Shown here: positions 41,137 to 50,717 of the stretch, one piece after another
How the letters are laid out: the number at the start of each line of letters is the position of its first letter
How positions within the stretch are numbered: position 1 is the stretch's first letter
Source: JAEUIG01 sp046349775
GTDB taxonomy: Bacteria > Planctomycetota > Planctomycetia > Planctomycetales > Planctomycetaceae
Assembly: GCA_046349775.1 (NCBI GenBank)
Contig: JAXMBS010000001.1
Coordinates: forward strand, 124,001 to 188,000
Length of the DNA stretch: 64,000 nt
Reading direction: 5' to 3'
Program-made: the position numbers and the translations under genes
Notes under the pieces: generated by a model
Databases searched by the model: none
Told to the model about the DNA's origin: nothing
Seen by the model: the letters and a program-made list of their open reading frames with translations, nothing else

Positions 41137-41739
41137 ATGGGCACGACCGCTATGCTTTCGCCGTCGATGACTGCCGAGCCGATCCGGCTGCGGTTCGAGA
41201 CGACGTTCGCCGAGCAGTCCCGGATCATGCAGCAGGTATGGACATCGCGGCACCCCCAATTGCTCATCGCAGGGGGCGTGTTCATGGTGGCGACAGCTGC
41301 GTTCAATGCCGGACTTCAGCTCGGATCGGATGCCGGCGGTTTTGCCTGGTTCTTCGGCCTGAATGGCGTTTTTCAGATCTGCCTCGGTTGGAATCTTCTG
41401 TCCAATAATGCCCTCGGAAACTGGCTCGGGCGACGGTTCAGTCGCGGCGTGAGTCGGAGCGACCTGGCACTGGACGCGAACGGCATTCGCGGAACATTCG
41501 AGACGCCGAATCCGTACGGGAGAAGTCTGGAGATCAAGCACATCGCCTACGGGTGGCGGAAGGTGCGGCGGATCCATCGGGTTGCTGATGATCTCGTTCT
41601 GGAGTTCCACGGCGGGGGGATGGTGACGCTGCCAGCGCGGGTGTTCAGCTCGCGCGACGAGCAGCGGCAATGCCTGGACTGGGCCGAGCAGGGGCTGGCT
41701 GAGCAGCAGCGCAAGCCGGCGAATGTTCGGGTTGCGTGA
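41137..41739 (+). CDS. YcxB-like membrane protein, paralogue 1
   Basis: The protein has about 200 residues, starting at ATG 41137, 41152 or 41167. It has an RLRFETTFAEQSRIMQQVW segment, two membrane helices (LLIAGGVFMVATAAFNAGLQ, FGLNGVFQICLGWNLLS) and a C-terminal PH-like domain (LALDANGIRGTFETPN, YGWRKVRRIHRVADDLVLEF, LPARVFSSRDEQRQCLDWAE). This layout matches the YcxB-like family of unknown function. The next gene is a paralogue with the same order. Confidence 0.6.
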   Translation: MGTTAMLSPSMTAEPIRLRFETTFAEQSRIMQQVWTSRHPQLLIAGGVFMVATAAFNAGLQLGSDAGGFAWFFGLNGVFQICLGWNLLSNNALGNWLGRRFSRGVSRSDLALDANGIRGTFETPNPYGRSLEIKHIAYGWRKVRRIHRVADDLVLEFHGGGMVTLPARVFSSRDEQRQCLDWAEQGLAEQQRKPANVRVA

Positions 41740-41762
41740 GTGGCGACGCCATATTGTGAACC

Positions 41763-41811
41763 GGGAGACCTGCTGTCGGGCATGCGGCACGGTCAGGAGA
41801 CCGGCCGCAAC
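41763..41811. repeat. GGAGACCTGC repeat, copy 1
   Basis: GGGAGACCTGCTGTCGGGCA through GGTCAGGAGACCGGCC matches the segment at 44289-44340. Both copies lie just upstream of plus-strand genes. The inner CGGTCAGGAGACCG can form a small hairpin. Confidence 0.75.
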
Positions 41812-41832
41812 TAACAGAGGAAGGTGCATTCG

Positions 41833-42414
41833 ATGAGCGTGATCGAAAGCATGCCTATGACCGAGGCCGGGCCGTCGATCCCGCTATGGTTCGAGATGAC
41901 GTCGGACGAGACGTTCAGATTCACACGACAACTGTGCCGGAGCCAGCGGAGAGTCTGGTCAGTATGGCTGAACAGAATCGCCGCCGCTGGAGCTGCTTAC
42001 TTAGCCATATATTCCGCCGTCGAAGGCCAATGGCTGTTTGCGGCTCTGATGGCTTATGCGGCTATCAGCGTGGGATCGCAGCACATGGCGATGTTGTGGC
42101 TGACGCGCGTGCTATTTGGAGGTATGACAACGCGGGCGGAACTGGAATTGGATGCCGCAGGAATCCACGGGGAGATTCGGTATCTCTCGACTCGCTTTGG
42201 GGGAAACGAGCACAAGCGCGTGAATTACGCCTGGAATCGATTGCGAAAAGTGGAGCGATTGCCGGAGTACCTGGTGCTGGAATTCCACGGTGGCTCGCAG
42301 GCGCTGATTCCTGTGCGAGCATTCGCATCGTCGACGGAACTGGACCAATGCGAGAAGTGGGTGGAAGGCGGACTGGCTCAGCAGCGGCGACGCATAGCGA
42401 GCGGCGGGGTTTAG
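41833..42414 (+). CDS. YcxB-like membrane protein, paralogue 2
   Basis: The 193-residue protein starts at the ATG 41833 preceded by AGAGGAAGG; an in-frame GTG lies 9 nt upstream. It mirrors the preceding protein: WFEMTSDETFRFTRQLCRSQ, two membrane helices (AAAGAAYLAIYSAV, FAALMAYAAISVGSQHM), then LELDAAGIHGEIRY, YAWNRLRKVERLPEYLVLEF and IPVRAFASSTELDQCEKWVE. They are tandem duplicates of a YcxB-like gene. Function unknown. Confidence 0.6.
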   Translation: MSVIESMPMTEAGPSIPLWFEMTSDETFRFTRQLCRSQRRVWSVWLNRIAAAGAAYLAIYSAVEGQWLFAALMAYAAISVGSQHMAMLWLTRVLFGGMTTRAELELDAAGIHGEIRYLSTRFGGNEHKRVNYAWNRLRKVERLPEYLVLEFHGGSQALIPVRAFASSTELDQCEKWVEGGLAQQRRRIASGGV

Positions 42415-42442
42415 CCCCGCCGGCCGGAGGCCAAGCCCTCCG
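42402..42442. other. Double hairpin between convergent genes
   Basis: GCGGGGTTTAGCCCCGC and CCGGAGGCCAAGCCCTCCGG are two adjacent stems between the YcxB-like gene (plus) and hemC (minus). There is no T run, so a bidirectional stop is possible but not proven. The first stem overlaps the YcxB-like stop codon. Confidence 0.6.
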
Positions 42443-42451
42443 GCTCGCTGT

Positions 42452-43389
42452 CTAGCCGCGGCTGATCAGCGACGCTGCCCCGCAGGCGTTCAATTCACCG
42501 GCCAGCTGCCGGCCGAGCGCGGACGGATCGGTGGTCGGACCGGTGACAGAAGCGGCGACGCGCTGTTTTCCGTCGGGGAGAGGACGATGCCGTCGGCGAC
42601 AAGCTGCTCATCCTCCACGCGCGCCCACACCCCCACCGGCGCACGACAACCGGCGCGCAGCGTGGCGGGGCACGCGCGCTCCAGCGCGACTTCGGCCCGT
42701 GCGATCGGGTCGCTGATCCGCCCGAGCAGCGCGATCAGCGGCGCGTCATCGGCCCGGCACTCAATGCCGATCGCCGCCTGACCGACGGCCGGCAGCATCT
42801 CCGGCGGCTGCAGGACGAGGCTGATCCGGTCGGCGAATCCGAGCCGGTGGAGGCCAGCCTGCGGCTGCACGATTGCGTCGTATTCGCCCGCATCGAGCTT
42901 GCGGAGGCGCGTCTCGACGTTGCCGCGGATGTTCAGCAGTTCCAGATCGCTGCGGCGATGCAGGAGCTGCGCCCTGCCGCCTGAGGCTGCCGGTGCCGAT
43001 CCGCGCGGCACGGCAAGGCCGGCAAACCAGCAACGCTCGAACCAGCGGGGAGAATCAGGGCGTCGAACCGGCGTTCGCGCTGAGGGACTCCGGCCAGCGT
43101 GAGACCAGGAACAGCGTCGGTCGGCAGATCCTTGAGTGAATGGACGGCGATATCGGCGCGACCATCGAGAACGGCACGCTGCACCTCGCGGGTGAAGACG
43201 CCGACGCCTCCCATCTCGGACAGCGGCTGTGTTCGATCGACATCACCTGTCGTCGTGACTTGAACGAACTCAATACTGATCCCAGGTGCCGCGGCGCGGC
43301 ACCGATGCAACATGCTCTGTTTGCCACATGGCCAGGTTGCTGGCGCGAGTGGCGATACGGACGAGGGAGGGGAGGGAAGTGTCGCTCAC
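42452..43389 (-). CDS. hemC: Hydroxymethylbilane synthase (porphobilinogen deaminase), frameshifted
   Basis: HemC joins four porphobilinogen units in heme biosynthesis. Read on the minus strand, the N-terminus SLVRIATRASNLAMWQTEHV (GTG near 43389) changes frame near 43305 to EFVQVTTTGDVDRTQPLSEM, GGVGVFTREVQRAVLDGRAD and VHSLKDLPTDAVPGL. Another change near 43020 gives RIGTGSLRRQAQLLHR, DLELLNIRGNVETRLRKLDA and IVQPQAGLHRLG. The dipyrromethane-cofactor cysteine is in LRAGCRAPVGVW. It ends NACGAASLISRG at 42452, after a further break near 42550. At least three frame changes are needed; as hemC is normally essential, consensus errors are likely. comF starts upstream, with 13 nt between the genes. 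Confidence 0.85.
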
Positions 43390-43402
43390 AAGGGGGCCTG
43401 AG

Positions 43403-44249
43403 TCAGGGGGTCGCGGCGGCGGCGACAGGAGACAAGGTCGATGTGGACATGCTGGGCGTTCCCGCGGCTGCCGTGTGAACTCCCAGCGAGCGGGCCAGCA
43501 CGGCGACGTTCACAATCGCGCCGGCCTGCTTCAGAAGTGCTGCGGCACGGTGCGCGGTGGTGCCGGTCGTCAGGACGTCGTCAACCAGGAGCACCCGCGA
43601 TCCTGTCAGTTCCGGCCTGCCGATCAACCGGAACGCGTTCCGCAGATTGTTGCGCCGCTCGGTGTTGCTCAACTCCGTTTGCGGCGGTGTCCGACGCACC
43701 TTGGCGAGTATATGGTGACTGTACGGGGCCCTCAACAGGCGCGCCAGACGGGAGCCGATCGTTGCAGGTGGCAGATGCCGCCGCAGCAATCTGTCGGTCC
43801 AGTGGTGCGGGACCGGAACAATCACATCAACGCCGACCTGCTCGAAGAACGCCCGCTCACGGTCGATAAGCAACTCCGCCAGGGCACCCGCGAGCACATC
43901 GCCGGATTGCGCTTTGGCGACCAGAACGGCGTCTCTCAGCGGTCCCTCATAAACACCGAGTGACGCCACGCGTTCGAAGGCGAACCGGTCGTCGCGACAA
44001 TGGATGCAACCCTGCTGCGTGTCGAGATACGGGCCGACGGGAGCGCTGCAGCGGTGGCAGCGATCGGGCACGCGCTGTGCAACACCCGCACAGCAGTTGT
44101 CGCACAGTGCCAGAGACACCGCAGCGACAGGGGCATGACTGGCGGCAGAGAGCACAGGTCGGCGGGTACAGAAAGTCGGCGGCGTCGCGCCCAAGTGCGA
44201 CGGAGGTGCCCGTGCATCGTGTTCCAGCCTCGCGTCGCCATGTATGCAT
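43403..44249 (-). CDS. ComF-like phosphoribosyltransferase, N-terminus frameshifted
   Basis: ComF-family proteins have an N-terminal zinc site and a type I phosphoribosyltransferase domain; ComF is linked to DNA uptake in competent bacteria. The N-terminus (MHTWRREAGTRC near 44249, then FLYPPTCALCR) changes frame near 44130 to LALCDNCC. Cys pairs CDNC, CHRC and CIHC follow. The C-terminal half has VIVPVPHHWTDRLLRRHLPP, RRTPPQTELSNTERRNNLRN and the PRPP motif VLLVDDVLTTGTT. It ends at 43403 and hemC starts 13 nt later on the same strand, so they form an operon. No other competence gene is seen here. Confidence 0.8.
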
Positions 44250-44288
44250 GATATAACGCGGTCCGACGTTGGTGCACGGATGGCGTTT

Positions 44289-44370
44289 GGGGGAGACCTG
44301 CGTTCGGGCGTGTGGCGCGGTCAGGAGACCGGCCACAGCGATGGAGGAGACCGGCCACAGCGACGCGAAG
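44289..44370. repeat. GGAGACCTGC repeat, copy 2, with tandem GGAGACCGGCCACAGCGA
   Basis: GGGAGACCTGCGTTCGGGCG through GGTCAGGAGACCGGCC matches 41763-41811. Here GGAGACCGGCCACAGCGA occurs twice in tandem (about 44324-44341 and 44346-44363). It lies upstream of the hpnE-like gene. Confidence 0.75.
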
Positions 44371-44401
44371 CAACCGGGCTGCTGTGCGGAATGGACGTGG
44401 T

Positions 44402-45801
44402 ATGAGCGAGCAGGTGATTATCGTCGGCGGCGGCCTGGCCGGACTGGCGGCGGCGGTGGCAGCGACGGACCGCGGCGTGCCGGTCACGCTGCTCGAAGCC
44501 CGCCAGCGATTGGGAGGCCGCGCGGCTCGTTTGTCGATCCCGAGTCGGGGGAGACTCTGGATAACTGCCAGCACGTCAGCCTGGGCTGCTGCACGAACCT
44601 GCGGCATTTCTGCGAAACGATCGGCACGGCCGATCTGTTCCACACGGAGCGCGGCTGACGTTCATTGCGCCGGACGGAACGGCGTGTCCGTTCCGCGACC
44701 TGCCGCTGCCGGCGCGCTGCATCTACTGGTGGCTTTTCGCGGCCTGACGTATTTCGATCGCCGCGAAGAAAACTGCTCGTTCAAGGACTGCGTGCGCTAG
44801 CGCCGGCACTGCCGGAGGCCGAACGGCATCTGTCGTTTCGCACGTGGCTCGATCAGCACGGCCAGACGCCTCGGCTGCAGGAATTGTTCTGGCATGTGGT
44901 CCTCGTCAGCGCGCTGAGCGAGTCGCTTGATCGCATCGACACCGAACATGCCCGCAAAGTATTCGTCGACACGTTTCTGGCGAACCGGGCCGGTTGGCGT
45001 GCTGATTCCGACCGTGCCGCTGGACGAACTGTATGGCGATCGCGTCCGGAATTGGCTGGAGCAGCGCGGATCGCACGTGAGGACTGGAGCTGCCGTGCGC
45101 GCGGTTGTCCTGGACCAGAATCGGATTGCAGCGGTCGAACTGCGGGATGGGGAACGATTGACCGGCGGCGAGTTTGTGGTCGCCGTTCCACACTGGCGGG
45201 TCGCGGAAATCCTGCCGCCGGAGCTCAGCGGGCGACCTGAGATTCAGCGATTAGGCCGGATCGAAACCGCGCCCGATTTCCAGCGTGCACCTGTGGTTCG
45301 ACCGGCCGATCACCGAGCTGCCGCACGCGGTGCTGGTGGGCCGGCTCAGCCAGTGGGTGTTCAACCGCACGGCGGCTCTGGGGACGATCGGATGGCGACG
45401 GCTGGTGCTATCAGATCGTGATCAGCGCCCAGCCGCGACGTGCGCGCGCGGCCAGTCGGATGCGGTTGCGAAGGTCCTGGAGGAACTGCGGTTGATCTGG
45501 CCGGCCGCGCGCGGCCCAGGTGCTGCGATCGCGCGTCGTGACCGAACAGCGCCGGTGTTCTCGCCGACCCCGAGTCGACGACTTGCGGTTGCCGCAGCAG
45601 TCGCCGATCGCAAACCTGCAATTCGCGGGCGATTGGACGCTCACCGGCTGGCCGGCGACGATGGAAGGCGCCCGTGCGCATGGCTATCTCGCTGCCGAAA
45701 ACATCGTCGCGCGACTTGGACGACGAGGACCGCGAGTGTTGCAGCCCGACTTGCCGGTGTCGTGGCTGTCCCGGTTGGCAGCAGGAGTGCCTCGGGGTTG
45801 A
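44402..45801 (+). CDS. hpnE: Hydroxysqualene dehydroxylase HpnE-like FAD enzyme, frameshifted
   Basis: HpnE removes the hydroxyl group from hydroxysqualene to give squalene, the precursor of hopanoids. The start MSEQVIIVGGGLAGLAAAVA carries the FAD-binding GxGxxG and continues VTLLEARQRLGGRA. The rest needs several frames: FVDPESGETLDNCQHVSLGC, RHFCETIGTADLF near 44610, LPAPLHLLVAF near 44720, ALAPALPEAERHLSFRTWLD, LFWHVVLVSALSESLDRIDT, VLIPTVPLDELYGDRVRNWL near 45010, HLWFDRPITELPHAVLVGRL near 45285. The last frame ends with the FAD C-terminal site NLQFAGDWTLTGWPATMEGA. Order and motifs fit HpnE. HpnC and HpnD partners are not in this window. Confidence 0.78.
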
Positions 45802-45900
45802 GTGCGGGGGTGGAGGGGGAGGGCAAAGAGGAAGGAGTGACGGTCGACGAGAATTTGCCGCTTGTTCTCCACCCCGTCGTAGGCGATCCCGCGAAGGTCT

Positions 45901-47406
45901 TCAGGCGAGCAGTTCGCGGATCACTTCCCCGGTATTCGCGATCCGGATCGGCCGGCCGAGGCGATCGGGGATCGTCGTGTCGGGCGAGACACCGACGAGA
46001 TGGTACATGGTCGCGAGGATGTCTTCGGGAGTGACCGGCCGTTCCTTCACGAACGACCCGTGCTTGTCCGACGCGCCGACGATGCCCGGCCGGATTCCGG
46101 CGCCGGCCAGCATCACGCTGTAGACCTTGGACCAATGGTCTCGGCCGCCGCCGCGCGTCTTCGTGGCGATTTGTGACGTGCGGCCGTGTTCGGTGAGGCA
46201 CATCACGAGCGTGTCCTCCAAGAGGCCCCGGTCGTGCATGTCGGACAGCAGCGTGCTGACGGCCGCGTCGAAACCGGGGAGCAATTCGTCACCGAGCCGC
46301 GTGAAGTGGTCGAAATGCGTGTCCCAGGCGGTGTTGACGACCTTGTACTCGTCCCAGAAGACGGAAACGAGGCGTCCGCCGGCTTCCAGCAGGCGGCGAC
46401 CGGTGAGCGCCGCCTGACCGAACAGCGTCATGCCGTACTGTTCGCGCAGTGGCGTCGGCTCGGCGCCCACGTCCAGCGCCTGGCGGAGCTTTTCGGACGT
46501 CATGAGCGTATAGGCCATGTCGCGGAAGCGGTCGAGCGATTGCGTCTGCGCGCTGGTTTCCAGACGGCGGGCCTGCTCATCGAGCTGCTGGCCGAGCGAC
46601 CGGCGCTGGTCGAGCCGATCGAGGCGCATCTCGTCGCGGAGGCGGGCGTCGTTGGAGATCCTCAGGCGGCTCTCCGGCGTGATCCCGAGGTATGGATCCT
46701 CGACGTTCACGTCCTTGAGCCGGTCAAAGAAGGAGACGCGCGCGACTTTGTGAGTGGCCTGGCCGTTGAACTCGGTCCAGACCGGATCGTAACCGGAGCC
46801 GAGAAAGGCGCCGTACGGGCCGGCGCGGCGGAAGAGCTGCCCGTAGGTTGTGAACCGGAACGGCAGGCCGATATTGCGCGGCAGCTCCGGTTGCTCGCCG
46901 GGGTGCTGCTGATCGGACAGGTAGTCCAGCACGCTGCCGAAAAACGGATGATGCCGGCTATCGAAGGGATTGGTCTCGCTCGTAAAATCAATCGCCGGGA
47001 AACCGGACAGCGTGTAGAGATTGGAATGGTTGTTGTTGTCGTGAGACATCGACCGCACGAGGGCGAGCCGATGCGCCTGCTGTGCCAGCTTCGGCAGTTT
47101 CTCGCAGATCTGAACTCCGGGGACCTGCGTGCTGACGGCGCCGAACTGGCCGCGGATGTCCTCGGGAGCCTGCGGCTTGGGATCCCAGGTCTCCAGTTGC
47201 GAGGCGGCGCCTTGCAGATACAGGAGCATGATCCGTTTGGCGCGGCCGAAAGTGGGATCGTCGGACTGCGGCGCGGCGGAAAGCGACTGCAGTTTAAGGA
47301 GTTGTGGGAGACCCAGTCCGAGCGCGCTGAGGCCGCCGATGCGCAGGACTTCACGGCGGTGAAGTCCGCGATCGAACGGATTCGCGGAGCCGAGGACCGG
47401 GATCAT
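45901..47406 (-). CDS. DUF1501 family protein (secreted, sulfatase-fold-like)
   Basis: The 501-residue paralogue of the protein at 21215-22663 starts at 47406 (MIPVLGSANPFDRGLHRREV). The ORF extends further upstream, but the extension is not protein-like. The N-terminus resembles a Tat signal (HRREVLRIGGLSALGLGLPQ). Family features include MLLYLQGAASQLETWDPKPQ, VRSMSHDNNNHSNLYTLSGF, NTAWDTHFDHFTRLGDELLP, VMCLTEHGRTSQIATKTRGG and RDHWSKVYSVMLAGAG. It diverges from the acyl-AMP ligase gene, with 172 nt between the starts. Substrate unknown. Confidence 0.88.
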   Translation of the reverse strand: MIPVLGSANPFDRGLHRREVLRIGGLSALGLGLPQLLKLQSLSAAPQSDDPTFGRAKRIMLLYLQGAASQLETWDPKPQAPEDIRGQFGAVSTQVPGVQICEKLPKLAQQAHRLALVRSMSHDNNNHSNLYTLSGFPAIDFTSETNPFDSRHHPFFGSVLDYLSDQQHPGEQPELPRNIGLPFRFTTYGQLFRRAGPYGAFLGSGYDPVWTEFNGQATHKVARVSFFDRLKDVNVEDPYLGITPESRLRISNDARLRDEMRLDRLDQRRSLGQQLDEQARRLETSAQTQSLDRFRDMAYTLMTSEKLRQALDVGAEPTPLREQYGMTLFGQAALTGRRLLEAGGRLVSVFWDEYKVVNTAWDTHFDHFTRLGDELLPGFDAAVSTLLSDMHDRGLLEDTLVMCLTEHGRTSQIATKTRGGGRDHWSKVYSVMLAGAGIRPGIVGASDKHGSFVKERPVTPEDILATMYHLVGVSPDTTIPDRLGRPIRIANTGEVIRELLA

Positions 47407-47578
47407 GGCCGAAATCTCTATAGAATCGTCAGGGTCGATTGTGCACGCAGCCGCCGTGGATGTCAAAGGGGGTTGCGGGGGATTCAGGAGCCGGGTGCAG
47501 AGAGTGTCCCGAACCGTCGTGATGACCGGCACTTGATTGAGGATTCTTGGAAAACCGTCCGGGACACTGAGCGCTTCG

Positions 47579-49297
47579 ATGACCTCGATTCAATCCATCC
47601 TCGCCGATGCCGCCGGGGAACTGCCGGACAAGCCACTGTTCGTGTTTCCTGAAACACGCTGGCGACCGGCCGCTGCACTCACGTATGCAGAACTGGCCCG
47701 GCGGGCGGGCGGAGCGGCGCGCGTCATCGCCGGCGCAGCCAGGCCGGGGGACCGTGCGCTGTTGCTGTTTCCCACTGGGCCGGAATTCTGGGAAGCGTTT
47801 TTCGGATGTCTGGCCGCCGGCGTGATTGCGGTCCCGCTCAAGACGCCGAATGTCAATCGCACGAGCGAACAACTGGAGCGGATCGTCCGTGACTGCGGGC
47901 CTGCGCTGCTGCTGACCGACGGTCCGACCGGGGAAATCCTCCGCAAGCGGGCGGAGAGCCATCCGTATTTGAACGGCATAACGTTGCTCACGCCGGCCGA
48001 GTGGGCGGGGGAGGAGCGCGACCTGGTCGTGCGTGGAACGAACATCGAGCCGGCGTACCTTCAATACACGTCGGGATCGACGTCGCACCCGAAGGCAACG
48101 CAAGTTTCGCATGCGAGCCTGCTGGCGAATGCCGAGCTGATTCGCCAACGCATGGAGGTTCGCCGGGGAGACGATTCGACGGTGACCTGGCTGCCGCACT
48201 ACCACGACATGGGTCTGGTGGGGAGCTACCTGGGGACGATTTACAACCGGCTGATCGCCCACTGTCTGCCACCCGAGGAGTTCGTGCTGCATCCGGCGCG
48301 CTGGCTGCAATTGATTTCGGAACATAGCGCGACGATCTGCGGGGGACCAACGTTTGGATATCGACTGTGTGCCGAGAAGGTCCGTGACGAAGAACTTGTC
48401 GGTGTCGACCTGAGTCGCTGGCGAGTCGCCTACATTGGAGCCGAGAGAATCGAGCCGGCCACACTGCGATCCTTCAGCGGACGCTTTGCGCCGAGCGGAT
48501 TCCGTCACGCGGCGCTGTTTCCGTGCTATGGGCTGGGGGAGGCCACGCTGCTGGTGACCGGGGGGCCCGCAGCTGGGCCGCCGGTCTGCCGGGATGTGAG
48601 CCAGTCGGCGCTGTTGCGCGGCCAAATCGCCGCTCCGGCGAATGACTCAGACCGGATGTCTCTGGCGGGGAGCGGAGGCGTTGCGCCGGGCTGCGATGTC
48701 GTCATCGCCGATCCGGCCACTGGACGTCGTCTGCCGGACAGCAACATCGGCGAGGTGCTCGTGGCGGGGGCGGGGGTGACGGCGGGCTACTACCGGCGCG
48801 CGGAGTTGAACCGGGAGTTGTTTCGGGACGTCGAGCGGAGCGGGGATGTGCGGCCGTTTCTGCGGACGGGGGACCTGGGCTTTCTGTCGGACGGCGAGCT
48901 GTTCATCACGGGCCGGCTGAAGGAGATGATGATTGTCCGGGGGCGGAACCTGTATCCGGAGGACGTGGAGGGGCCGGCGGGCCGGGCACACGAGGCCGTG
49001 TCGCCGGGCCGTGTGGTGGCGTTTTCGGTCGATCACGGGGGAGAGGAAGCGCTGGTCGTGGCGGCAGAGCTGCATCGTTCCGCCGTGAAACTGGAGTCCG
49101 GTCGGCCGGTGATCGATGCCGTGCGGGCGCAGATCGTCGCCGCGTGCGGAGTCAGTCCCACGGAGATCGTCCTGCTGCGCCCGGCGATGATCCCCATGAC
49201 GAGCAGCGGCAAGCTGCAACGCCTTGCAGTGCGAGACAGCTACATGTCGGGGGGGCTGGAATGTCTATTTCGCGAGCAGCTGCCGCCCGGAACGTGA
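47579..49297 (+). CDS. Fatty acyl-AMP ligase (FAAL)-like enzyme
   Basis: This ANL-superfamily enzyme activates a carboxylic (likely fatty) acid with ATP and can load it on a carrier protein. The 572-residue protein has LFPTGPEFWEAFFGCLAAGV, the P-loop-like YLQYTSGSTSHPKATQ, VTWLPHYHDMGLVGSYLG, GGPTFGYRLCAEKV, YGLGEATLLV (A5), and RTGDLGFLSDGELFITGR, LKEMMIVRGRNLYPEDVE. The C-terminal SGKLQR carries the catalytic Lys. The HYHDMGL segment and RDGxL-like GELFITGR are FAAL-typical. An acyl carrier protein and an MBOAT acyltransferase lie 5 kb downstream. Start 47579 is chosen because the preceding codons are not conserved-like. Confidence 0.82.
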   Translation: MTSIQSILADAAGELPDKPLFVFPETRWRPAAALTYAELARRAGGAARVIAGAARPGDRALLLFPTGPEFWEAFFGCLAAGVIAVPLKTPNVNRTSEQLERIVRDCGPALLLTDGPTGEILRKRAESHPYLNGITLLTPAEWAGEERDLVVRGTNIEPAYLQYTSGSTSHPKATQVSHASLLANAELIRQRMEVRRGDDSTVTWLPHYHDMGLVGSYLGTIYNRLIAHCLPPEEFVLHPARWLQLISEHSATICGGPTFGYRLCAEKVRDEELVGVDLSRWRVAYIGAERIEPATLRSFSGRFAPSGFRHAALFPCYGLGEATLLVTGGPAAGPPVCRDVSQSALLRGQIAAPANDSDRMSLAGSGGVAPGCDVVIADPATGRRLPDSNIGEVLVAGAGVTAGYYRRAELNRELFRDVERSGDVRPFLRTGDLGFLSDGELFITGRLKEMMIVRGRNLYPEDVEGPAGRAHEAVSPGRVVAFSVDHGGEEALVVAAELHRSAVKLESGRPVIDAVRAQIVAACGVSPTEIVLLRPAMIPMTSSGKLQRLAVRDSYMSGGLECLFREQLPPGT

Positions 49298-49380
49298 GCG
49301 ATTTCAGCTGGAGTCGTGTGTCCGGGAGCTGCGGGTCGACCAAGAGTTGCGTCGGATTCTGTAGAATTCGCAATTCGTAC

Positions 49381-49411
49381 TTGACGGTTCCCGGGGCGGC
49401 GTGGTTAAGAT
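49381..49411 (+). promoter_or_regulatory. Candidate promoter upstream of the DUF1559 gene
   Basis: TTGACG and TTAAGA are separated by 18 nt, followed by a pyrimidine-rich leader (TTTTTTGTTCTCTCTCTCTG). It lies 130 nt upstream of the ATG at 49543. Pattern match only. Confidence 0.45.
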
Positions 49412-49542
49412 GCGTTAACGTTTTTTGTTCTCTCTCTCTGTTTTCGTGGTGCTGTCGACTCGCTGCGCACGGCGACGTGGTTCGCGTGCATGCTGCGTTT
49501 ATTCGTCGTCTTTTCACCCTCACTTCCGTTGTGGAGGTCTTT

Positions 49543-50500
49543 ATGCTGCGTCATGCGCGAAGGTCGCGTGGTTTCACGTTGATTGAACTGTTGGTGGTGA
49601 TCGCGATCATCGCGGTCCTGATTGCCCTGCTGCTGCCGGCCGTGCAGCAGGCGCGCGAGCGGCCCGCCGAACCCAGTGCAAGAACAACCTGAAGCAAATC
49701 GGGTTGGCGATGCATAACTATCTCGACATCCACGGGATCTTCCCGCTGGCCTCGATGGTGAAGGTTGATTTCCCCAACTCGTGGTGGGGCTGGTCGACGA
49801 TGATCATGCCCCAGATCGATCAGGCGAACGTGTACAATCAACTGAAAGTGGGCGACGACACGCTGGAAACAGCGGCGAACGACCCGATCCGCCGGAAGAC
49901 GCTGACGACGCCGATTCCGGTGTTCATCTGCCCAACCGATCAGGCGCCGGATGTCAACCAGAATCGGCCGTTCAAGGTCAAGGGCAGCGGCGGCTTCTGT
50001 ATCGGGATGGTCGTGACCGGGAGTGACATTCAGTTCGCGAAGTCCAACTACATGGGGAGCAACGGCAACCGGGACAGCGACGGGATTTTCTCAGCGGCGG
50101 CGGCAAATGCCGCCTGAAGGACATCCTGGACGGCACGACAAATACGATCATGGTCGGTGAACGGTCGAGTCCGACGTTCTGGTCGGGGGTCTGGGCTGGC
50201 CAGGAACTGACGTGCGACAGCATCACGAACGTGTGGTGCCTCGCGGGGAAGACCGAATTCAAGATGAACAGCGGCGCATTCAGCGATCCAGGGCCCAGCG
50301 GGTCACCTGCGACACCTCAGCCGCACCTGTGTTTCTCAAGTCTGCACACAGGGGGCGCCCACTTCCTGCTGTGCGACGGTTCCGTGCGCTTCATCAGTGA
50401 GAATGTGCAATGGAACGACAGTCCGAACGACACCAACGACAAGGGCATCTATCACAATCTGGGCAACAAGGCCGACAATTTGCCAATCGGCGACTACTAA
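49543..50500 (+). CDS. DUF1559 pseudopilin-like surface protein, frameshifted
   Basis: These planctomycete proteins have a type IV pilin-like N-terminus. The start MLRHARRSRGFTLIELLVVI follows GTGGAGGT and carries the prepilin-peptidase site G-FTLIE. One missing G near 49656 (in CGCGAGCGG) breaks the typical VQQAREAARRTQCKNNLKQI. The next frame reads MHNYLDIHGIFPLASMVKV, WWGWSTMIMPQIDQANVYNQ, and breaks again near 50095. The last frame continues CRLKDILDGTTNTIMVGERS, SLHTGGAHFLLCDGSVRFIS, ending LPIGDY at 50500. A terminator lies 45 nt downstream. It is a single monocistronic gene. Confidence 0.85.
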
Positions 50501-50545
50501 TCGACAGAGCGAACGCCTGCTTGAGGCGTGAGGCACTTGGCCCTT

Positions 50546-50600
50546 GCCGGCTGTTGAACGTCGCCCGATCGGCGACATTCCCAGCCGGCGGGCTGTTTTC
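50546..50600 (+). terminator. Rho-independent terminator after DUF1559 gene
   Basis: GCCGGCTG (50546-50553) pairs with CAGCCGGC (50582-50589), with an inner GTCGC/GCGAC stem, followed by TTTTCTTG. It is placed just downstream of the DUF1559 stop codon. Confidence 0.75.
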
Positions 50601-50717
50601 TTGAGGCCGTGTCTTTGATCCGGACGAAAGCTCGGACACTCGACTGCCAGCTCAGTCTATGTCGAGAATCCGGGTCGAGATCTGCTCCGGTAATCCCTGC
50701 TGAACGAGCGCCTGCCA

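Noticed and set aside
46186..47652. 488-codon plus-strand frame opposite the DUF1501 gene
   Set aside because: It is the antisense shadow of a well-supported minus-strand gene and has no recognisable protein features.
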